Under the pieces are notes generated by a model. That model saw only the letters and a list, made by a program, of their open reading frames with translations. It was not told the origin of the DNA and made no database searches. The translations under genes and the position numbers were made by a program. Below are positions 51,453 through 61,158 of a DNA stretch of 64,000 nt, in pieces. This DNA comes from JAFGGG01 sp964638895. GTDB lineage: Bacteria; Spirochaetota; Spirochaetia; SZUA-6; RPPD01. The DNA lies in contig CAZWYY010000005.1 of the NCBI GenBank assembly GCA_964638895.1, positions 26,856-90,855 on the forward strand. The letters are read 5' to 3'. Within the stretch, counting starts at the first letter, position 1. Every line of letters begins with the position of its first letter.

Positions 51453-53078
51453 CTACCATAACATGCCCAACCCAAATCCGCATACCAGGCGGTAAGAGAT
51501 AACATCCGTAAATTCAGTACCCGCAAAGCCGGACACAAATACCGGTGAGTTGGGAATAAGGGCATTAATTTCAAAGGCGGCCTGTATCGGCAGCGCCGGC
51601 GCCAACCCCTCTGAAAAAGGAATTGTTCGCATACTGAAGGACAAACCGCACAACAGGGAGGTTGTGTCGTAAAAAATACCCGCACGACCGTAAAGCCAGG
51701 TATAAAATCCGTAGTTTTCACCGGAGGATGAGGAATAAGACACGCTCTGCCAGGAAAAAACAACCTCAGGGCATAATACGAATGAAAAATCTCCCAGCTT
51801 CAACTGAAAGGGTATGCCCAACGCGCCGCCGCTGTAATCCGCGAACGGATCCTGGGAATACCCGTGCTGATAGGTTACCTTTGCCAGAACTCCGGCGTAC
51901 ATCTCCGGAGATCCCGCCGTGTGTACAAGTCCCTTTTTATATGACAGGCACACGGCAAAAGGCGGGTTAAGCTCGAAATCCTTTATCAGAAGTTTTACGC
52001 TGCCGTTAAGCTCGGAGTCCGACGGGAGGCCGATCCGTGTCCCCAGAACCGCCGGCGCCGCTAAACCCGGATCAGCCGCGGCAGGAGCGAACCGCGCGCC
52101 GAAGATGGTTTGCAGCTGCACACTGCCGGCTGATAACAGCTCCATGGTAGGGGCGAATAAAAGGCCGCTTGAACCGCTCCAAAGGTTCCTGTAATTTACC
52201 CGATAGGTTGAATCCAGGGTTACCGTGGTGCGTGCGCGTACGGTTTCGTTTCCCCGGTCCGAGGTAACGGTTACCTCCACAGTATACAATCCGTCCGGCG
52301 CTATGTTCCCGTTTTCATCCCTGCCGTTCCAGGCAAACGACTGGGACCACCCGGTGAACGGCGGAAATGTATGAGAATAAACAGGCCGTCCCTGCGAGTC
52401 AAGGATCACGGCCCGGCCGCCGCCCTCCCTGCTTACCATAAAGGACAGGCGCGCCGCTCCCAGCACGCCGGGATTATGGGGGTTGAAAATACCTTTTTGG
52501 GCGGAGAGCAGTGAAATGCTCTGGTCGGCCGGTTCCAGGTCGATTACCAGCGATGTTGCCTGGTCCGGATAAATCGTAACTTCCCGGCTGACATCATTAT
52601 AACCGAAGGCGCGCACGGTAAGAATGTATGAACCGGCGGCAATCTTGGTCTCTCCCGGTAGAATGAGTTTTCCGCCCAGGGTGGTAAGCGCGTCGGAAGG
52701 CGTAACCTTCAGGGCGAGAGTTCCAAAAAGGGGCTTTAAGGTCAGGCGGTAAAAGCGTTTTGTTTCGGAATAGGTAATCCAGGCCGAAAACGGGTAGTAG
52801 CCCTGTTTTTTTACCGTAATATAATAGGTTCCGTAATTGAGCTCCTTACTGCGTAAAGGAGTATTATCATAGAACTCGTTATTAATATACACCTTGGCGT
52901 AAGGAGGATCGGTCTCAAAAAAGAAGCCCGTGTTATATGGGGAAACAGGCAATATTTCCAAAACGGCTTCCACCGCCTCTTTTTCCGTCACTGCCGCCGG
53001 TGAGGAGACGGTGTCGGCCGATGAAGCACAGGAATAGACACCTACGGCAATAAAACAAAACAATATAACAGGTTTCAT
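51453..53078 (-). CDS. PEGA and FlgD-Ig-like lipoprotein with barrel-like C-terminus
   Basis: 541 residues. Signal peptide with a lipobox-like GVYSC at 12-16, two PEGA repeats (PPYAKVYINNEFYDNTPLR; VTPSDALTTLGGKLILPGE), then a FlgD-type Ig segment (FAWNGRDENGNIAPDGLYTVEV). The final 230 residues alternate hydrophobic/aromatic strands and end GFGLGMLW, suggesting outer-membrane insertion or tight surface packing. It is likely a cell-envelope protein. It lies directly downstream of the unknown 53080-55083 gene (1-nt gap), so the two are in one unit. Confidence 0.75.
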   Translation of the reverse strand: MKPVILFCFIAVGVYSCASSADTVSSPAAVTEKEAVEAVLEILPVSPYNTGFFFETDPPYAKVYINNEFYDNTPLRSKELNYGTYYITVKKQGYYPFSAWITYSETKRFYRLTLKPLFGTLALKVTPSDALTTLGGKLILPGETKIAAGSYILTVRAFGYNDVSREVTIYPDQATSLVIDLEPADQSISLLSAQKGIFNPHNPGVLGAARLSFMVSREGGGRAVILDSQGRPVYSHTFPPFTGWSQSFAWNGRDENGNIAPDGLYTVEVTVTSDRGNETVRARTTVTLDSTYRVNYRNLWSGSSGLLFAPTMELLSAGSVQLQTIFGARFAPAAADPGLAAPAVLGTRIGLPSDSELNGSVKLLIKDFELNPPFAVCLSYKKGLVHTAGSPEMYAGVLAKVTYQHGYSQDPFADYSGGALGIPFQLKLGDFSFVLCPEVVFSWQSVSYSSSSGENYGFYTWLYGRAGIFYDTTSLLCGLSFSMRTIPFSEGLAPALPIQAAFEINALIPNSPVFVSGFAGTEFTDVISYRLVCGFGLGMLW

Positions 53079-53079
53079 G

Positions 53080-55083
53080 TTAATGCAGTTGATACATGAA
53101 CCGCTCCTCCAGAACCTTTACCATATAGATTTCGATATAACTGCGCAGAGATTCTTTGCGTCTGATATCTTTCAGGTTTTTATTCATGGCAAGATCGCCG
53201 GCCAGGGAACGGATCTGGTCAAGAGTAGGCGGACGTATTTTAAAGGTGCGTTTGATGCTGCGCAGAAAATCCCTGATGAGCGAATTGACATCCTCCACTA
53301 GGTCCCTGCGCGCGGCGGGATCATACAGTGGGATCCATTTTTCCGCAAGTTCGTTGAGTCTGGCCTCCATGTTGGTATTCTTGCCTATCATCTGCTCCCT
53401 GATCTTTTGCAGTGTTTGTTTATAGCGTTGAGATTTATCAGTTTGTTTTGTTGCCGTCTCGGCCTTGTGAATCTCCACGGAAGGAGCCGGTCCGTGATCG
53501 TGTTCGGCGATAAGTTCGGCGTACTCCCGCTCAATGCCCCTCTTAAACTCATATTTGATGGTTTCCCAAAGCGTGTTGAGGGTTTGTTTGCGTTTCTGTC
53601 TTCCATGGCCGAACAGCCACCTGAATAAAAAATAAAACTGTCTGAGTACGGGCATGGTGCACCACGCGGGCAGCACGGTCTTGACGTCATGAAGGAGTCC
53701 GGACCTGTTCAGGTTTAAAAGCTCGGACATGGACTTCAGCTTGTTTCCCTTTGAAAAACAGCGATCGATGGCCAGGAGATTGTTCTGCGAAATATTAGTT
53801 TCAAGCTTGCTGATATACAAAAGATGGGGGTTTGACAAAGCGAACAGCAGCTTATGGTTGTGCCTTATGCGTCTTTTCAGGTTTTCGTCAAAATCCAGGT
53901 CATCCTTCATGCTGGGTATTTTTATATTATTCTTCAGCAAAGACTGCCATTCTTCGGTAAGGTCCAGCCTGATGGTACGCGCACAGTCCGTTAGCCTGCT
54001 TAAAAAAAGCGGTATGATAAGATCTTTCTGGATAAAATACTCGATTTCATCACCCGCCTTCAGGCGGATCAGATACGGCAACTCCTTGGACTCTCCGACC
54101 TTGGTCGATTTGAAGATAAAGTCATGAATAAACTCCCTGGAATATTTTTCGGAAAACCGTACACCCTTGCTGTCCTTCAGGTCATAAAGATCATTCAGGG
54201 TAAAGGCGTACGGCGGTTTCTTTATCAATACCTCAAGCTGCTTCAGATCAAGGCTTTTCTGGTATTTTTTTTGAATAACGGCCTTTTGATACCCGATATA
54301 GAGTCCGATGATATACCCCGCCTGGCAGTACCCCTGCTCATCCTTGAGTGTGCCTTTTCTTTCTTTAAAGTCCTGTATGATGACGCTGGAAAGCTGTGAC
54401 CAGAATTTAAAACCGAAATCATCGACATCATAGAGGTGGGCCAACGCCTTCTTGGGTTTGGTGACGATATCATTAAGCATGTTCTTAATGGCGCTTAAGG
54501 TACCGGAAAGCACAACCTCGAGCCTGCTGGTCATATACCCCACGTTCATTCTCTCTTGGAGATACCCCTGGATTTTATACACACAGCACTCTATCAGTTT
54601 ACTTCCTATGTATTCCGTTGGAACAATGAGGCTGTTCACGTTATACGGGAAACCGATTTTTATAATAGGCTTTTTGAAGGTATCCTGCGAACCCAGGAGG
54701 TTCACAAAACCGGTGTTGATATCTATGCTTTCCATAATTTTGGGTGGAATGGGAAAAGAGAAGCTTTCCTCGGTGGGGAAGGCCAGGTGCGGATCATTCT
54801 CTATCAGGTAATAATAATGTTTAATCTTATCTTCAACTACCTTGTGCACAATAATGCCGGTAAGCACGCCTTCCTTGCGTATAAGCGTGCATTCGCCGTT
54901 GTATTCCCATTCCACCAGTGAAGGAATTATCTCGATCTGATGGTCGTTTATTTTATGCAGTAAGGCCGGATTTTTGTTCCGGGCAAATAGGGTAAGCGAG
55001 TTCAGGAATTTCGGGTAGTCTACGAACGGGCTTTGCGAGGCTTCGGTAAAACGAATAAGCGTATTAATGATATCGGCATCCAT
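53080..55083 (-). CDS. large conserved-looking protein of unknown function
   Basis: 667 residues from ATG 55083; TTG 55089 would add two codons but lies closer to the -10 box. No signal peptide or membrane helix is evident, so it is probably cytoplasmic. It is a mixed alpha/beta protein with basic C-terminal helices (KRKQTLNTLWETIKYEFKRG), strongly charged in the last 150 residues. No known motif is recognised. Its promoter (55095-55124) has a perfect TTGAC core. Being upstream of an envelope lipoprotein is the only context. Confidence 0.6.
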   Translation of the reverse strand: MDADIINTLIRFTEASQSPFVDYPKFLNSLTLFARNKNPALLHKINDHQIEIIPSLVEWEYNGECTLIRKEGVLTGIIVHKVVEDKIKHYYYLIENDPHLAFPTEESFSFPIPPKIMESIDINTGFVNLLGSQDTFKKPIIKIGFPYNVNSLIVPTEYIGSKLIECCVYKIQGYLQERMNVGYMTSRLEVVLSGTLSAIKNMLNDIVTKPKKALAHLYDVDDFGFKFWSQLSSVIIQDFKERKGTLKDEQGYCQAGYIIGLYIGYQKAVIQKKYQKSLDLKQLEVLIKKPPYAFTLNDLYDLKDSKGVRFSEKYSREFIHDFIFKSTKVGESKELPYLIRLKAGDEIEYFIQKDLIIPLFLSRLTDCARTIRLDLTEEWQSLLKNNIKIPSMKDDLDFDENLKRRIRHNHKLLFALSNPHLLYISKLETNISQNNLLAIDRCFSKGNKLKSMSELLNLNRSGLLHDVKTVLPAWCTMPVLRQFYFLFRWLFGHGRQKRKQTLNTLWETIKYEFKRGIEREYAELIAEHDHGPAPSVEIHKAETATKQTDKSQRYKQTLQKIREQMIGKNTNMEARLNELAEKWIPLYDPAARRDLVEDVNSLIRDFLRSIKRTFKIRPPTLDQIRSLAGDLAMNKNLKDIRRKESLRSYIEIYMVKVLEERFMYQLH

Positions 55084-55094
55084 GGACAACTCAT

Positions 55095-55124
55095 AGGGTA
55101 GTATGTAGGCGGGGAACGCGTCAA
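55095..55124 (-). promoter_or_regulatory. promoter of the 53080-55083 gene
   Basis: On the minus strand TTGACG (55124-55119), 18-nt spacer, TACCCT (55100-55095), 11 nt before ATG 55083. The leader would be only a few nucleotides. Confidence 0.4.
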
Positions 55125-55176
55125 GCGTTTTGCGGGCACTTTTTTATTGCCTGTGTCGTCGCCCGGGTCGGACGGA

Positions 55177-55205
55177 TTGACTTATACACGATAGTCTGTT
55201 TAAAT
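55177..55205 (+). promoter_or_regulatory. candidate promoter of pgeF-argS
   Basis: TTGACT (55177-55182), 17-nt spacer, TTAAAT (55200-55205), 17 nt before ATG 55223. No SD. Confidence 0.45.
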
Positions 55206-55222
55206 GCAAGATCGGGCCCGCA

Positions 55223-55999
55223 ATGATAACATACTCCAGGCTGAAAACGGATGAAAACAGGCGGTACGCGGAAATTCCCCTGCCGGGGCGGGACCGCGTG
55301 TCATTCTCCCTGCGCGCGTTTCTCTCCCTACGCACCGCCGGGGACATGGGATATGAACTCAAAGACACCCTGTCCAACCGAAGCGCTTTTTACCGCGAAC
55401 TTGGAATCGAGGGACGGGAGGTGTATACCATGAACCAGGGCCACACACGGGAGGTGATTCCGCTTGGGCCAGGGAGCTTTCCCGTCGAGTTTGACGGGAA
55501 AACTGCGGACGGCTGGGTAACCGCCGAAGACCGGCATATTATCGGGGTGACGGTCGCGGACTGTGTGCCGATTCTGATATATGACACGCGCGGAGAGGCG
55601 TTCGGCCTGGTTCATTCCGGCTGGAAGGGTACGGGGATACTGGAGAATGCCCTGCGCATATTCACCCGGACGCTGCACCGTGATCCCGCGAGGCTGCAAG
55701 TATGCATGGGCCCGGCGATCCGTTCGTGCTGTTATAAGGTTTCGCGCGCGCGGGCGCATGAGTTTGCCGAGAGATTCGGTGAAAATACGGTAACACGGCG
55801 CGCCGGCGGATATTTCCTTGATCTCTGCCGCGCAAATATAAACATATGTGAACAATGGGGCGTTAAAAACATACTACTCATGGAGGAGTGTACGGCCTGT
55901 GACGCGAGGCTTGGATCGTATCGCGGCCAGGGTCCGAAGGACTTTACACGCATGTTGGTGTTATGCGGTAATTTAAACAACGGCTTACAAGGAGATTGA
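55223..55999 (+). CDS. pgeF: PgeF/YfiH family peptidoglycan editing factor
   Basis: 258 residues with the DUF152/laccase-domain motifs: VADCVPILIYD (about 112-122), VHSGWKGTG (about 132-140) and GPAIRSCCYKV (about 164-174), which supply the metal-binding Cys and His. In E. coli PgeF removes wrongly incorporated residues (L-Ser in place of L-Ala) from UDP-MurNAc precursors; other members were called polyphenol oxidases or adenosine/inosine phosphorylases (LACC1). Adjacent to argS, which starts right after its stop. The first gene of a short operon argS-kinase. Confidence 0.88.
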   Translation: MITYSRLKTDENRRYAEIPLPGRDRVSFSLRAFLSLRTAGDMGYELKDTLSNRSAFYRELGIEGREVYTMNQGHTREVIPLGPGSFPVEFDGKTADGWVTAEDRHIIGVTVADCVPILIYDTRGEAFGLVHSGWKGTGILENALRIFTRTLHRDPARLQVCMGPAIRSCCYKVSRARAHEFAERFGENTVTRRAGGYFLDLCRANINICEQWGVKNILLMEECTACDARLGSYRGQGPKDFTRMLVLCGNLNNGLQGD

Positions 56000-57754
56000 A
56001 TGCAGCAGTACAGAAAGAGATGGCAGGAGATTGTTTTTCGGGCGCTTGATGGGTATGCCCGCGACAAAGGCCTGGAAAACGGGGCCGTTACCCCGGAACA
56101 GGTTATCTGTGAACGTCCGCCCAGTTCCGAACTGGGAGACCTGGCATTTCCCATGTTCCCCTACGCGAAGGTATTCAGGGAATCACCGCAACGCCTCGCG
56201 GAGTACGTGGCGCGCGGCATTGAATCACAAAACACCGAAGTGACCGTTTCCGGCCCGTACCTGAACGTGCGCCTAGACCGGAACCGGGTAAGCAGGGAGG
56301 TGCTGGAGGAAACGGAGCGCGCGGGCGCGGCTTACGGCAGGAATAAAAGTCTTTCCGGAAAGCGGATCCTGCTTGAGTTTTCCTGCCCCAATACGAACAA
56401 ACCCCTGCATCTGGGCCACCTGCGCAATGACGTCTTGGGTGAGAGCCTTTCCCGGATTTTTAAAACCTGCGGCGCCGGCGTGTTCAAGGTAAACCTGATA
56501 AACGACCGCGGTATTCATATCTGTAAGTCAATGCTGGCCTATCAGGAGTTCGGCGGCGACACCACCCCCGAATCCCAAAATTGCAAAGGCGATCACTTTG
56601 TGGGCGGGTATTATGTGCGCTTCAATCAATGGGTCAAGCAAGACCCTGCGGCGGATGAGAAGGCCAGGCGTATGCTCCAGGCCTGGGAAAACGGGGACAA
56701 GAACGTACTGGAGCTGTGGGAGAAAATGAACCGTTGGGCCATAGAGGGCATAACCCAGACCTACCGGGCCACGGGTATCGGCTTTGACAAGGTATACTAC
56801 GAAAGCCAAACCTTCGGCAGGGGCAGGCGGGAGGTGCTGCGTGGTTTTGAGCAGGGTATTTTCTATAAAAAGGATGACGGTTCCATCTGGGTTGATTTGG
56901 AGGAGTTCGACCTCGACCAGAAGGTGCTGCTGCGCAGTGACGGCACCTCGCTTTACCTGACCCAGGATATCGGCACGGCCCTGGCCCGCTACGAAGACTG
57001 GCCCTTTGACCGCATGATCTATGTGGTGGCCTCTGAACAGAACTACCATTTCCGGGTACTGTTCAAGGTGCTTGAGTTACTCGGTTACAAATGGGCGGCG
57101 CAGCTCTACCACCTTTCGTACGGAATGGTCAACCTGCCAGAGGGAAAGATGAAATCCAGGGAGGGAACGGTTGTGGACGCCGACGACCTGCTGGCCGAGC
57201 TTGAGGAACTGGCCCTGGAAGAGATAAAGCAGAGGGAGCGTGAAGAGGAGATAGGGGATATCCGGCTTACGGCCCGCAGCATCAGCCTTGCCGCGCTGCA
57301 TTACTACCTGCTGCAGACCTCACCCCACAAGGATATGGTCTTTAATCCCGCGGAATCGCTGTCATTTACGGGAAACACCGGCCCCTACCTGCAGTACAGC
57401 TGCGCCCGCATCTCAAGCATCCTGCGTAAATTCGAGGAGCGCAAAGCCGCGTTCCGCGGCGGGGCGGTAAAGACCGAACTGCTTGTTGTGGCCGAGGAAT
57501 GGGAGATTATCAAAAGCCTGGCGGAGTATCCGCTTGTGGTTGAGCAGGCAGGGGCCGAGTTGAATCCCGGACTGGTTGCCAATTTCCTGTACGAGTTGGC
57601 CAAGCTTTTTTCGCACTATTACCATGAAAACCCCGTGCTGCATAACAAGGACGCGAACCTGGTGGAAACCAGGATCGCCCTGGCGAGGGCCGTACTTAGA
57701 GTAATGCAAAACGGCTTTGAGCTCCTGGCCATCCCATTTCTGGAAAAGATGTAA
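56000..57754 (+). CDS. argS: arginyl-tRNA synthetase
   Basis: 584 residues, class I synthetase of the ArgRS type: N-terminal additional domain 1 (about 1-110), then SCPNTNKPLHLGHLRND with the HIGH motif (HLGH), the NDRGIHICKSMLAYQ arginine-specific element, the KMKSREG version of KMSKS, and the DALR anticodon domain at the C-terminus (GPYLQYSCARISSILRK). Attaches arginine to tRNA-Arg. The ATG follows the pgeF stop with no gap, and the next gene begins 1 nt after its stop. Length is normal. Confidence 0.96.
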   Translation: MQQYRKRWQEIVFRALDGYARDKGLENGAVTPEQVICERPPSSELGDLAFPMFPYAKVFRESPQRLAEYVARGIESQNTEVTVSGPYLNVRLDRNRVSREVLEETERAGAAYGRNKSLSGKRILLEFSCPNTNKPLHLGHLRNDVLGESLSRIFKTCGAGVFKVNLINDRGIHICKSMLAYQEFGGDTTPESQNCKGDHFVGGYYVRFNQWVKQDPAADEKARRMLQAWENGDKNVLELWEKMNRWAIEGITQTYRATGIGFDKVYYESQTFGRGRREVLRGFEQGIFYKKDDGSIWVDLEEFDLDQKVLLRSDGTSLYLTQDIGTALARYEDWPFDRMIYVVASEQNYHFRVLFKVLELLGYKWAAQLYHLSYGMVNLPEGKMKSREGTVVDADDLLAELEELALEEIKQREREEEIGDIRLTARSISLAALHYYLLQTSPHKDMVFNPAESLSFTGNTGPYLQYSCARISSILRKFEERKAAFRGGAVKTELLVVAEEWEIIKSLAEYPLVVEQAGAELNPGLVANFLYELAKLFSHYYHENPVLHNKDANLVETRIALARAVLRVMQNGFELLAIPFLEKM

Positions 57755-57755
57755 C

Positions 57756-59129
57756 ATGGCCGACGTAATCAATAAAAGGTACGAGATAAAAAAACAACTG
57801 GGTGAGGGCGGGATGGGGAAGACATACCTGGCTCTTGACCAAAAGTCCGGGAAACAGGTGGTTGTCAAACTGCTCTGCCTGAAGTCCGTGAATGAGTGGA
57901 AGGCCGTGGAGCTGTTTGAGCGCGAGGCCCGTACCCTGAAAAACATAAACCACCCCTTCATTCCGGATTACCTGGATTATTTTACCCGAAATAAAAACGG
58001 CGATACTGAGTACTACCTGGTGCAGGAATACATAGAAGGAGACAACCTGGCGGGGCAGGTCAAGGACGGCAGGCGTTTTACCGAGGAACAGGTATTTGAG
58101 ATCGCGGAAAAACTGCTATCCATTCTCGCGTACCTGCAAGCGCTAAGGCCGCCCGTCGTCCATCGGGATATCAATCCCAAAAATATTATTGTCGACCATA
58201 AAAACGAGGTCTACCTTGTGGATTTCGGCGCGGCGCGCGGCGCAATAACAGGAGCAGGTTCCGACGGCACGACAGTGGTGGGTACCTACGGGTACATGCC
58301 CATGGAACAGTTGATGGGCAGGGCCTCTCCCGCGTCCGATCTGTACGCCCTGGGCATGACCTTGATTTACCTGCTTTCACACACTGAACCCCAGGATTTT
58401 CCCCTGAAAAACATGAAAATAATGTATAAGAAGTTTGTAAGCGTGTCTCTCCGCTACCTTTCGTTCCTGGACCGGCTGGTGGAGCCGGACACGGCGAAAC
58501 GTCTTCCCGACGCCAAAAGCGCGCTGTCTTTACTCGCCCGGCTGAAGCGGGGCGCGGCGCTGGATTCCGGAGGGTATTCCGCCGTCATCGACCTGCATAA
58601 CCTGCTTCCGCCGTTTAAATCGAAGATACGGTTCCAATGCGCGGATGAAATGTGCACCGTGACCATTCCGGCAAAAATAATCAAGTCCCTGCCCCTCGGC
58701 ATCTTTTCCGTATTCTGGTTTTCCTTCATCGCCCTGTGGACCATGCTTGTGTTCCAAATACCCGGCGTATTCAGCGTATTTTTCGGCCTTTTTTCCATCC
58801 CCTTCTGGCTTGTGGGATTTTTTCTTATCGGTAAGACAATCAACGGGTTCTCCACGGCCAGTGTCAAATTGACGCCGGAGTCCGTACACATAAAAAGGGG
58901 TGTACTGCGTCCTACGGTTACGATTCCACTTGACCAAGTACAGAAAATAGGAATAAAGGAAGTTCGTACGAACCCCCAGGCAAGAAACACCGGCCTGGGG
59001 CAGTCTGTTTCATATGGAATTGAGCTTGAGGCCGGAGCAAAAACCATTTTAATAGATAAATTCCTTACCCACAATGAAGCACAGTGGGTGGCGCAGGTGG
59101 CGGAGAAATATAAAGAGTTATATTCATAG
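57756..59129 (+). CDS. membrane Ser/Thr protein kinase with C-terminal PH-like domain
   Basis: 457 residues from ATG 57756 (the frame back to 57717 lies in argS). Protein kinase domain about 10-275: glycine loop LGEGGMGKTY, Lys in VVVKLL, catalytic loop HRDINPKN, DFGAARG, and the P+1 region GTYGYMPMEQ in place of APE. After a linker come two hydrophobic segments (about 312-360) and a C-terminal beta domain (VKLTPESVHIKRGVLRPTVTIPL) resembling bacterial PH domains (DUF304-like). The kinase domain is therefore cytoplasmic and N-terminal, unlike PASTA kinases. Targets unknown. It is the last gene of the pgeF-argS unit. Confidence 0.88.
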   Translation: MADVINKRYEIKKQLGEGGMGKTYLALDQKSGKQVVVKLLCLKSVNEWKAVELFEREARTLKNINHPFIPDYLDYFTRNKNGDTEYYLVQEYIEGDNLAGQVKDGRRFTEEQVFEIAEKLLSILAYLQALRPPVVHRDINPKNIIVDHKNEVYLVDFGAARGAITGAGSDGTTVVGTYGYMPMEQLMGRASPASDLYALGMTLIYLLSHTEPQDFPLKNMKIMYKKFVSVSLRYLSFLDRLVEPDTAKRLPDAKSALSLLARLKRGAALDSGGYSAVIDLHNLLPPFKSKIRFQCADEMCTVTIPAKIIKSLPLGIFSVFWFSFIALWTMLVFQIPGVFSVFFGLFSIPFWLVGFFLIGKTINGFSTASVKLTPESVHIKRGVLRPTVTIPLDQVQKIGIKEVRTNPQARNTGLGQSVSYGIELEAGAKTILIDKFLTHNEAQWVAQVAEKYKELYS

Positions 59130-59193
59130 CGGGCGTGTTTTATTAAGGCGGCCCGCTGACGCGGGAACTTGGGGTAATTATTGCCGAACCCCA
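59128..59193 (+). repeat. three overlapping inverted repeats after the kinase gene
   Basis: (1) AGCGGGC (59128-59134) with GCCCGCT (59151-59157); (2) CCCGC (59152-59156) with GCGGG (59161-59165); (3) TGGGGT (59170-59175) with ACCCCA (59188-59193). The first two share the same arm and exclude each other. No U-tract follows. Confidence 0.5.
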
Positions 59194-59553
59194 CAACATA
59201 GGAGCTGTTCAGGGAATTGGCGCCCGGATTCTTTTGTCCGTTCAATATTTCATAAATCACGGAAACAAAAAAAGATAATAAATTGAATGATTATATTCGC
59301 AGCTGGGTGATGAGAACTAAGGAAAAACATATATCATGCTTTCAATTACAAAATAATCGCTTAAAAAGTATTCAGCCGGTCAGACGCATGCCCGAACCGG
59401 GGAAAAGCTACACTATACTTGATAATCTCAAATAAATATACTGTTTATGAAATTGAACTTATTAAATTGACTATAGTCATTGCATTAAAATCCTGATATT
59501 CTTATTGCTTACTGAAAACCTATTAAATTAGTGTAGTTGGAGAACATGAGTAT
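59130..59553 (+). other. 424-bp non-coding stretch before the carbohydrate cluster
   Basis: It holds the inverted repeats at 59128-59193, then a strongly A+T-rich half (about 59250-59540) with the 12-bp palindrome TGACTATAGTCA (59468-59479). No open reading frame of useful length, tRNA or known riboswitch was recognised. Confidence 0.7.
59468..59479. promoter_or_regulatory. 12-bp perfect palindrome, possible operator
   Basis: TGACTATAGTCA reads the same on both strands. It overlaps a TTGACT hexamer and lies about 75 bp before the GH130 gene, a position for a dimeric regulator site. No regulator gene is visible nearby. Confidence 0.4.
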
Positions 59554-61143
59554 ATGCCTGTTACGATTAACAGAAAAGATGTCAGTTTTAAACCAAATCC
59601 TGAAAGAGTAATATGCAGGCTGCACCTGCCGGGCGAAGAGCCAAGGGCCTTAAAGATCATTCAAAAGATACTGGATCTGTCCGACGATGAGGTTAATATT
59701 ACCCTTAGTAATGTCTTAAGGGATTTTTCAAAGCGCCATCGCAATATCTCCAAAATCTTTGAGATGAATTTTAATCAAATCGTACAAATTTTAGATGATA
59801 TGGATTTTAAAGCAAACGCGCCGCATTTACTGGAGGATTATCAAAAAATCCGCAGCAATCTCCAAGAACTAAAAAGTGCGGCATCACCGGAACAAAGAAT
59901 GCGAAAACTTTTAATCGGTTCATTCTTTACCATGGAATACTCTATAGAATCGGCCGCGTTTTTTAATCCATCGATTGTTGAAGATACCAACCAAACCGGG
60001 CTGCTTGAAAAGGGCCAAAAAAGAGTAATATTAAGTTTCCGCGCCACCGGCGAAGGCCATATATCATCAATTGTGTTTAGGGAAGGCATAATTGATAAAG
60101 ATAATAATTTAAAGCTTAAATCAACCAGCCGGCTGGTTGATGTTCCGGAGGTTATTAAACGCTATGTATATAAAAAAGAAATTTTTTTAAAGCAGCTTGA
60201 TGAGATGAATCTTTACAAGGACGCGGTCGGCAAGGTCAAAGAAGAAACGGAACAAATTATAAATAATGCCATTGCAATGATAATGAACAGGCTGGATGAA
60301 TCTTTTGTATATGGAGAACTACAGGATAGTATTGATAAAGCCTTAAAAAATCCGGATTTAACTATTTTTGGAAAAGGGGTAATTGATTCCATAAACTGGT
60401 TGGCCAGTTCACATTATGAAATTGAGTTTTCACTGGACACCGCAATTTCAGAGCGCGTTATATTCCCCATCTCTTACCGGGAAAGAAATGGAATCGAAGA
60501 CGCCAGATTTGTTAAATTTACCAATGATGACGGCGGTACTATTTACTATGGTACCTATACAGCGTATGACGGGTATACAATCCTTCCAAAATTAATTCGA
60601 ACCAAGGATTTTGTAAATTTTAAGGTAATGCCGTTAAACGGACCCTATGCTCAAAACAAAGGCATGGCGCTTTTCCCTCGAAAAATTAATGGAAAATATG
60701 TGATGTTTTCACGTTATGACGGTGTGAATAATTATATTATGTATTCTGATAATATCAACCTGTGGCAGAATGCCTATGAAATTAAAAGCCCGATTCAGCC
60801 CTGGGGTTACATTCAAACCGGCAACTGCGGATCGCCTATTGAAACAGAAAAGGGCTGGCTTATGCTGACCCATGGGGTGGGCCCCATGCGAAAGTATTGT
60901 ATCGGCGCAGTTCTGCTGGATTTGAATGATCCGACCAAGGTTTTAGGTTATTTAAAAGATCCCCTGTTAGTTCCAAACGAGGAAGAACGGGAAGGATATG
61001 TGCCTAATGTTGTCTACTCCTGCGGCTCGATTATGCATAACGACGAATTAATTCTGCCGTATGGGATATCCGATACTTCCGCTACCATAGCCACAGTACC
61101 GATGCATGAATTAATGGAAGAACTGATGAATTCAAAGCATTAA
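59554..61143 (+). CDS. GH130-family glycoside phosphorylase/hydrolase with N-terminal extension
   Basis: 529 residues. From about residue 285 there is a GH130-type five-bladed propeller: GIEDARFVKF with the conserved Asp used as proton donor (around 317), TYTAYDG, KGMALFPRKINGKYVMFSR, GNCGSPIETEKGWLMLTHGVG and EGYVPNVVYSCG. GH130 enzymes phosphorolyse or hydrolyse beta-mannosides. The about 280-residue N-terminal part is helical and is unlike short GH130 enzymes. First gene of an A+T-richer cluster with a deacetylase and a glycosyltransferase; exact substrate unknown. SD GGAG is a little distant (11 nt). Confidence 0.82.
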   Translation: MPVTINRKDVSFKPNPERVICRLHLPGEEPRALKIIQKILDLSDDEVNITLSNVLRDFSKRHRNISKIFEMNFNQIVQILDDMDFKANAPHLLEDYQKIRSNLQELKSAASPEQRMRKLLIGSFFTMEYSIESAAFFNPSIVEDTNQTGLLEKGQKRVILSFRATGEGHISSIVFREGIIDKDNNLKLKSTSRLVDVPEVIKRYVYKKEIFLKQLDEMNLYKDAVGKVKEETEQIINNAIAMIMNRLDESFVYGELQDSIDKALKNPDLTIFGKGVIDSINWLASSHYEIEFSLDTAISERVIFPISYRERNGIEDARFVKFTNDDGGTIYYGTYTAYDGYTILPKLIRTKDFVNFKVMPLNGPYAQNKGMALFPRKINGKYVMFSRYDGVNNYIMYSDNINLWQNAYEIKSPIQPWGYIQTGNCGSPIETEKGWLMLTHGVGPMRKYCIGAVLLDLNDPTKVLGYLKDPLLVPNEEEREGYVPNVVYSCGSIMHNDELILPYGISDTSATIATVPMHELMEELMNSKH

Positions 61144-61158
61144 ATATAGGTAATATCC

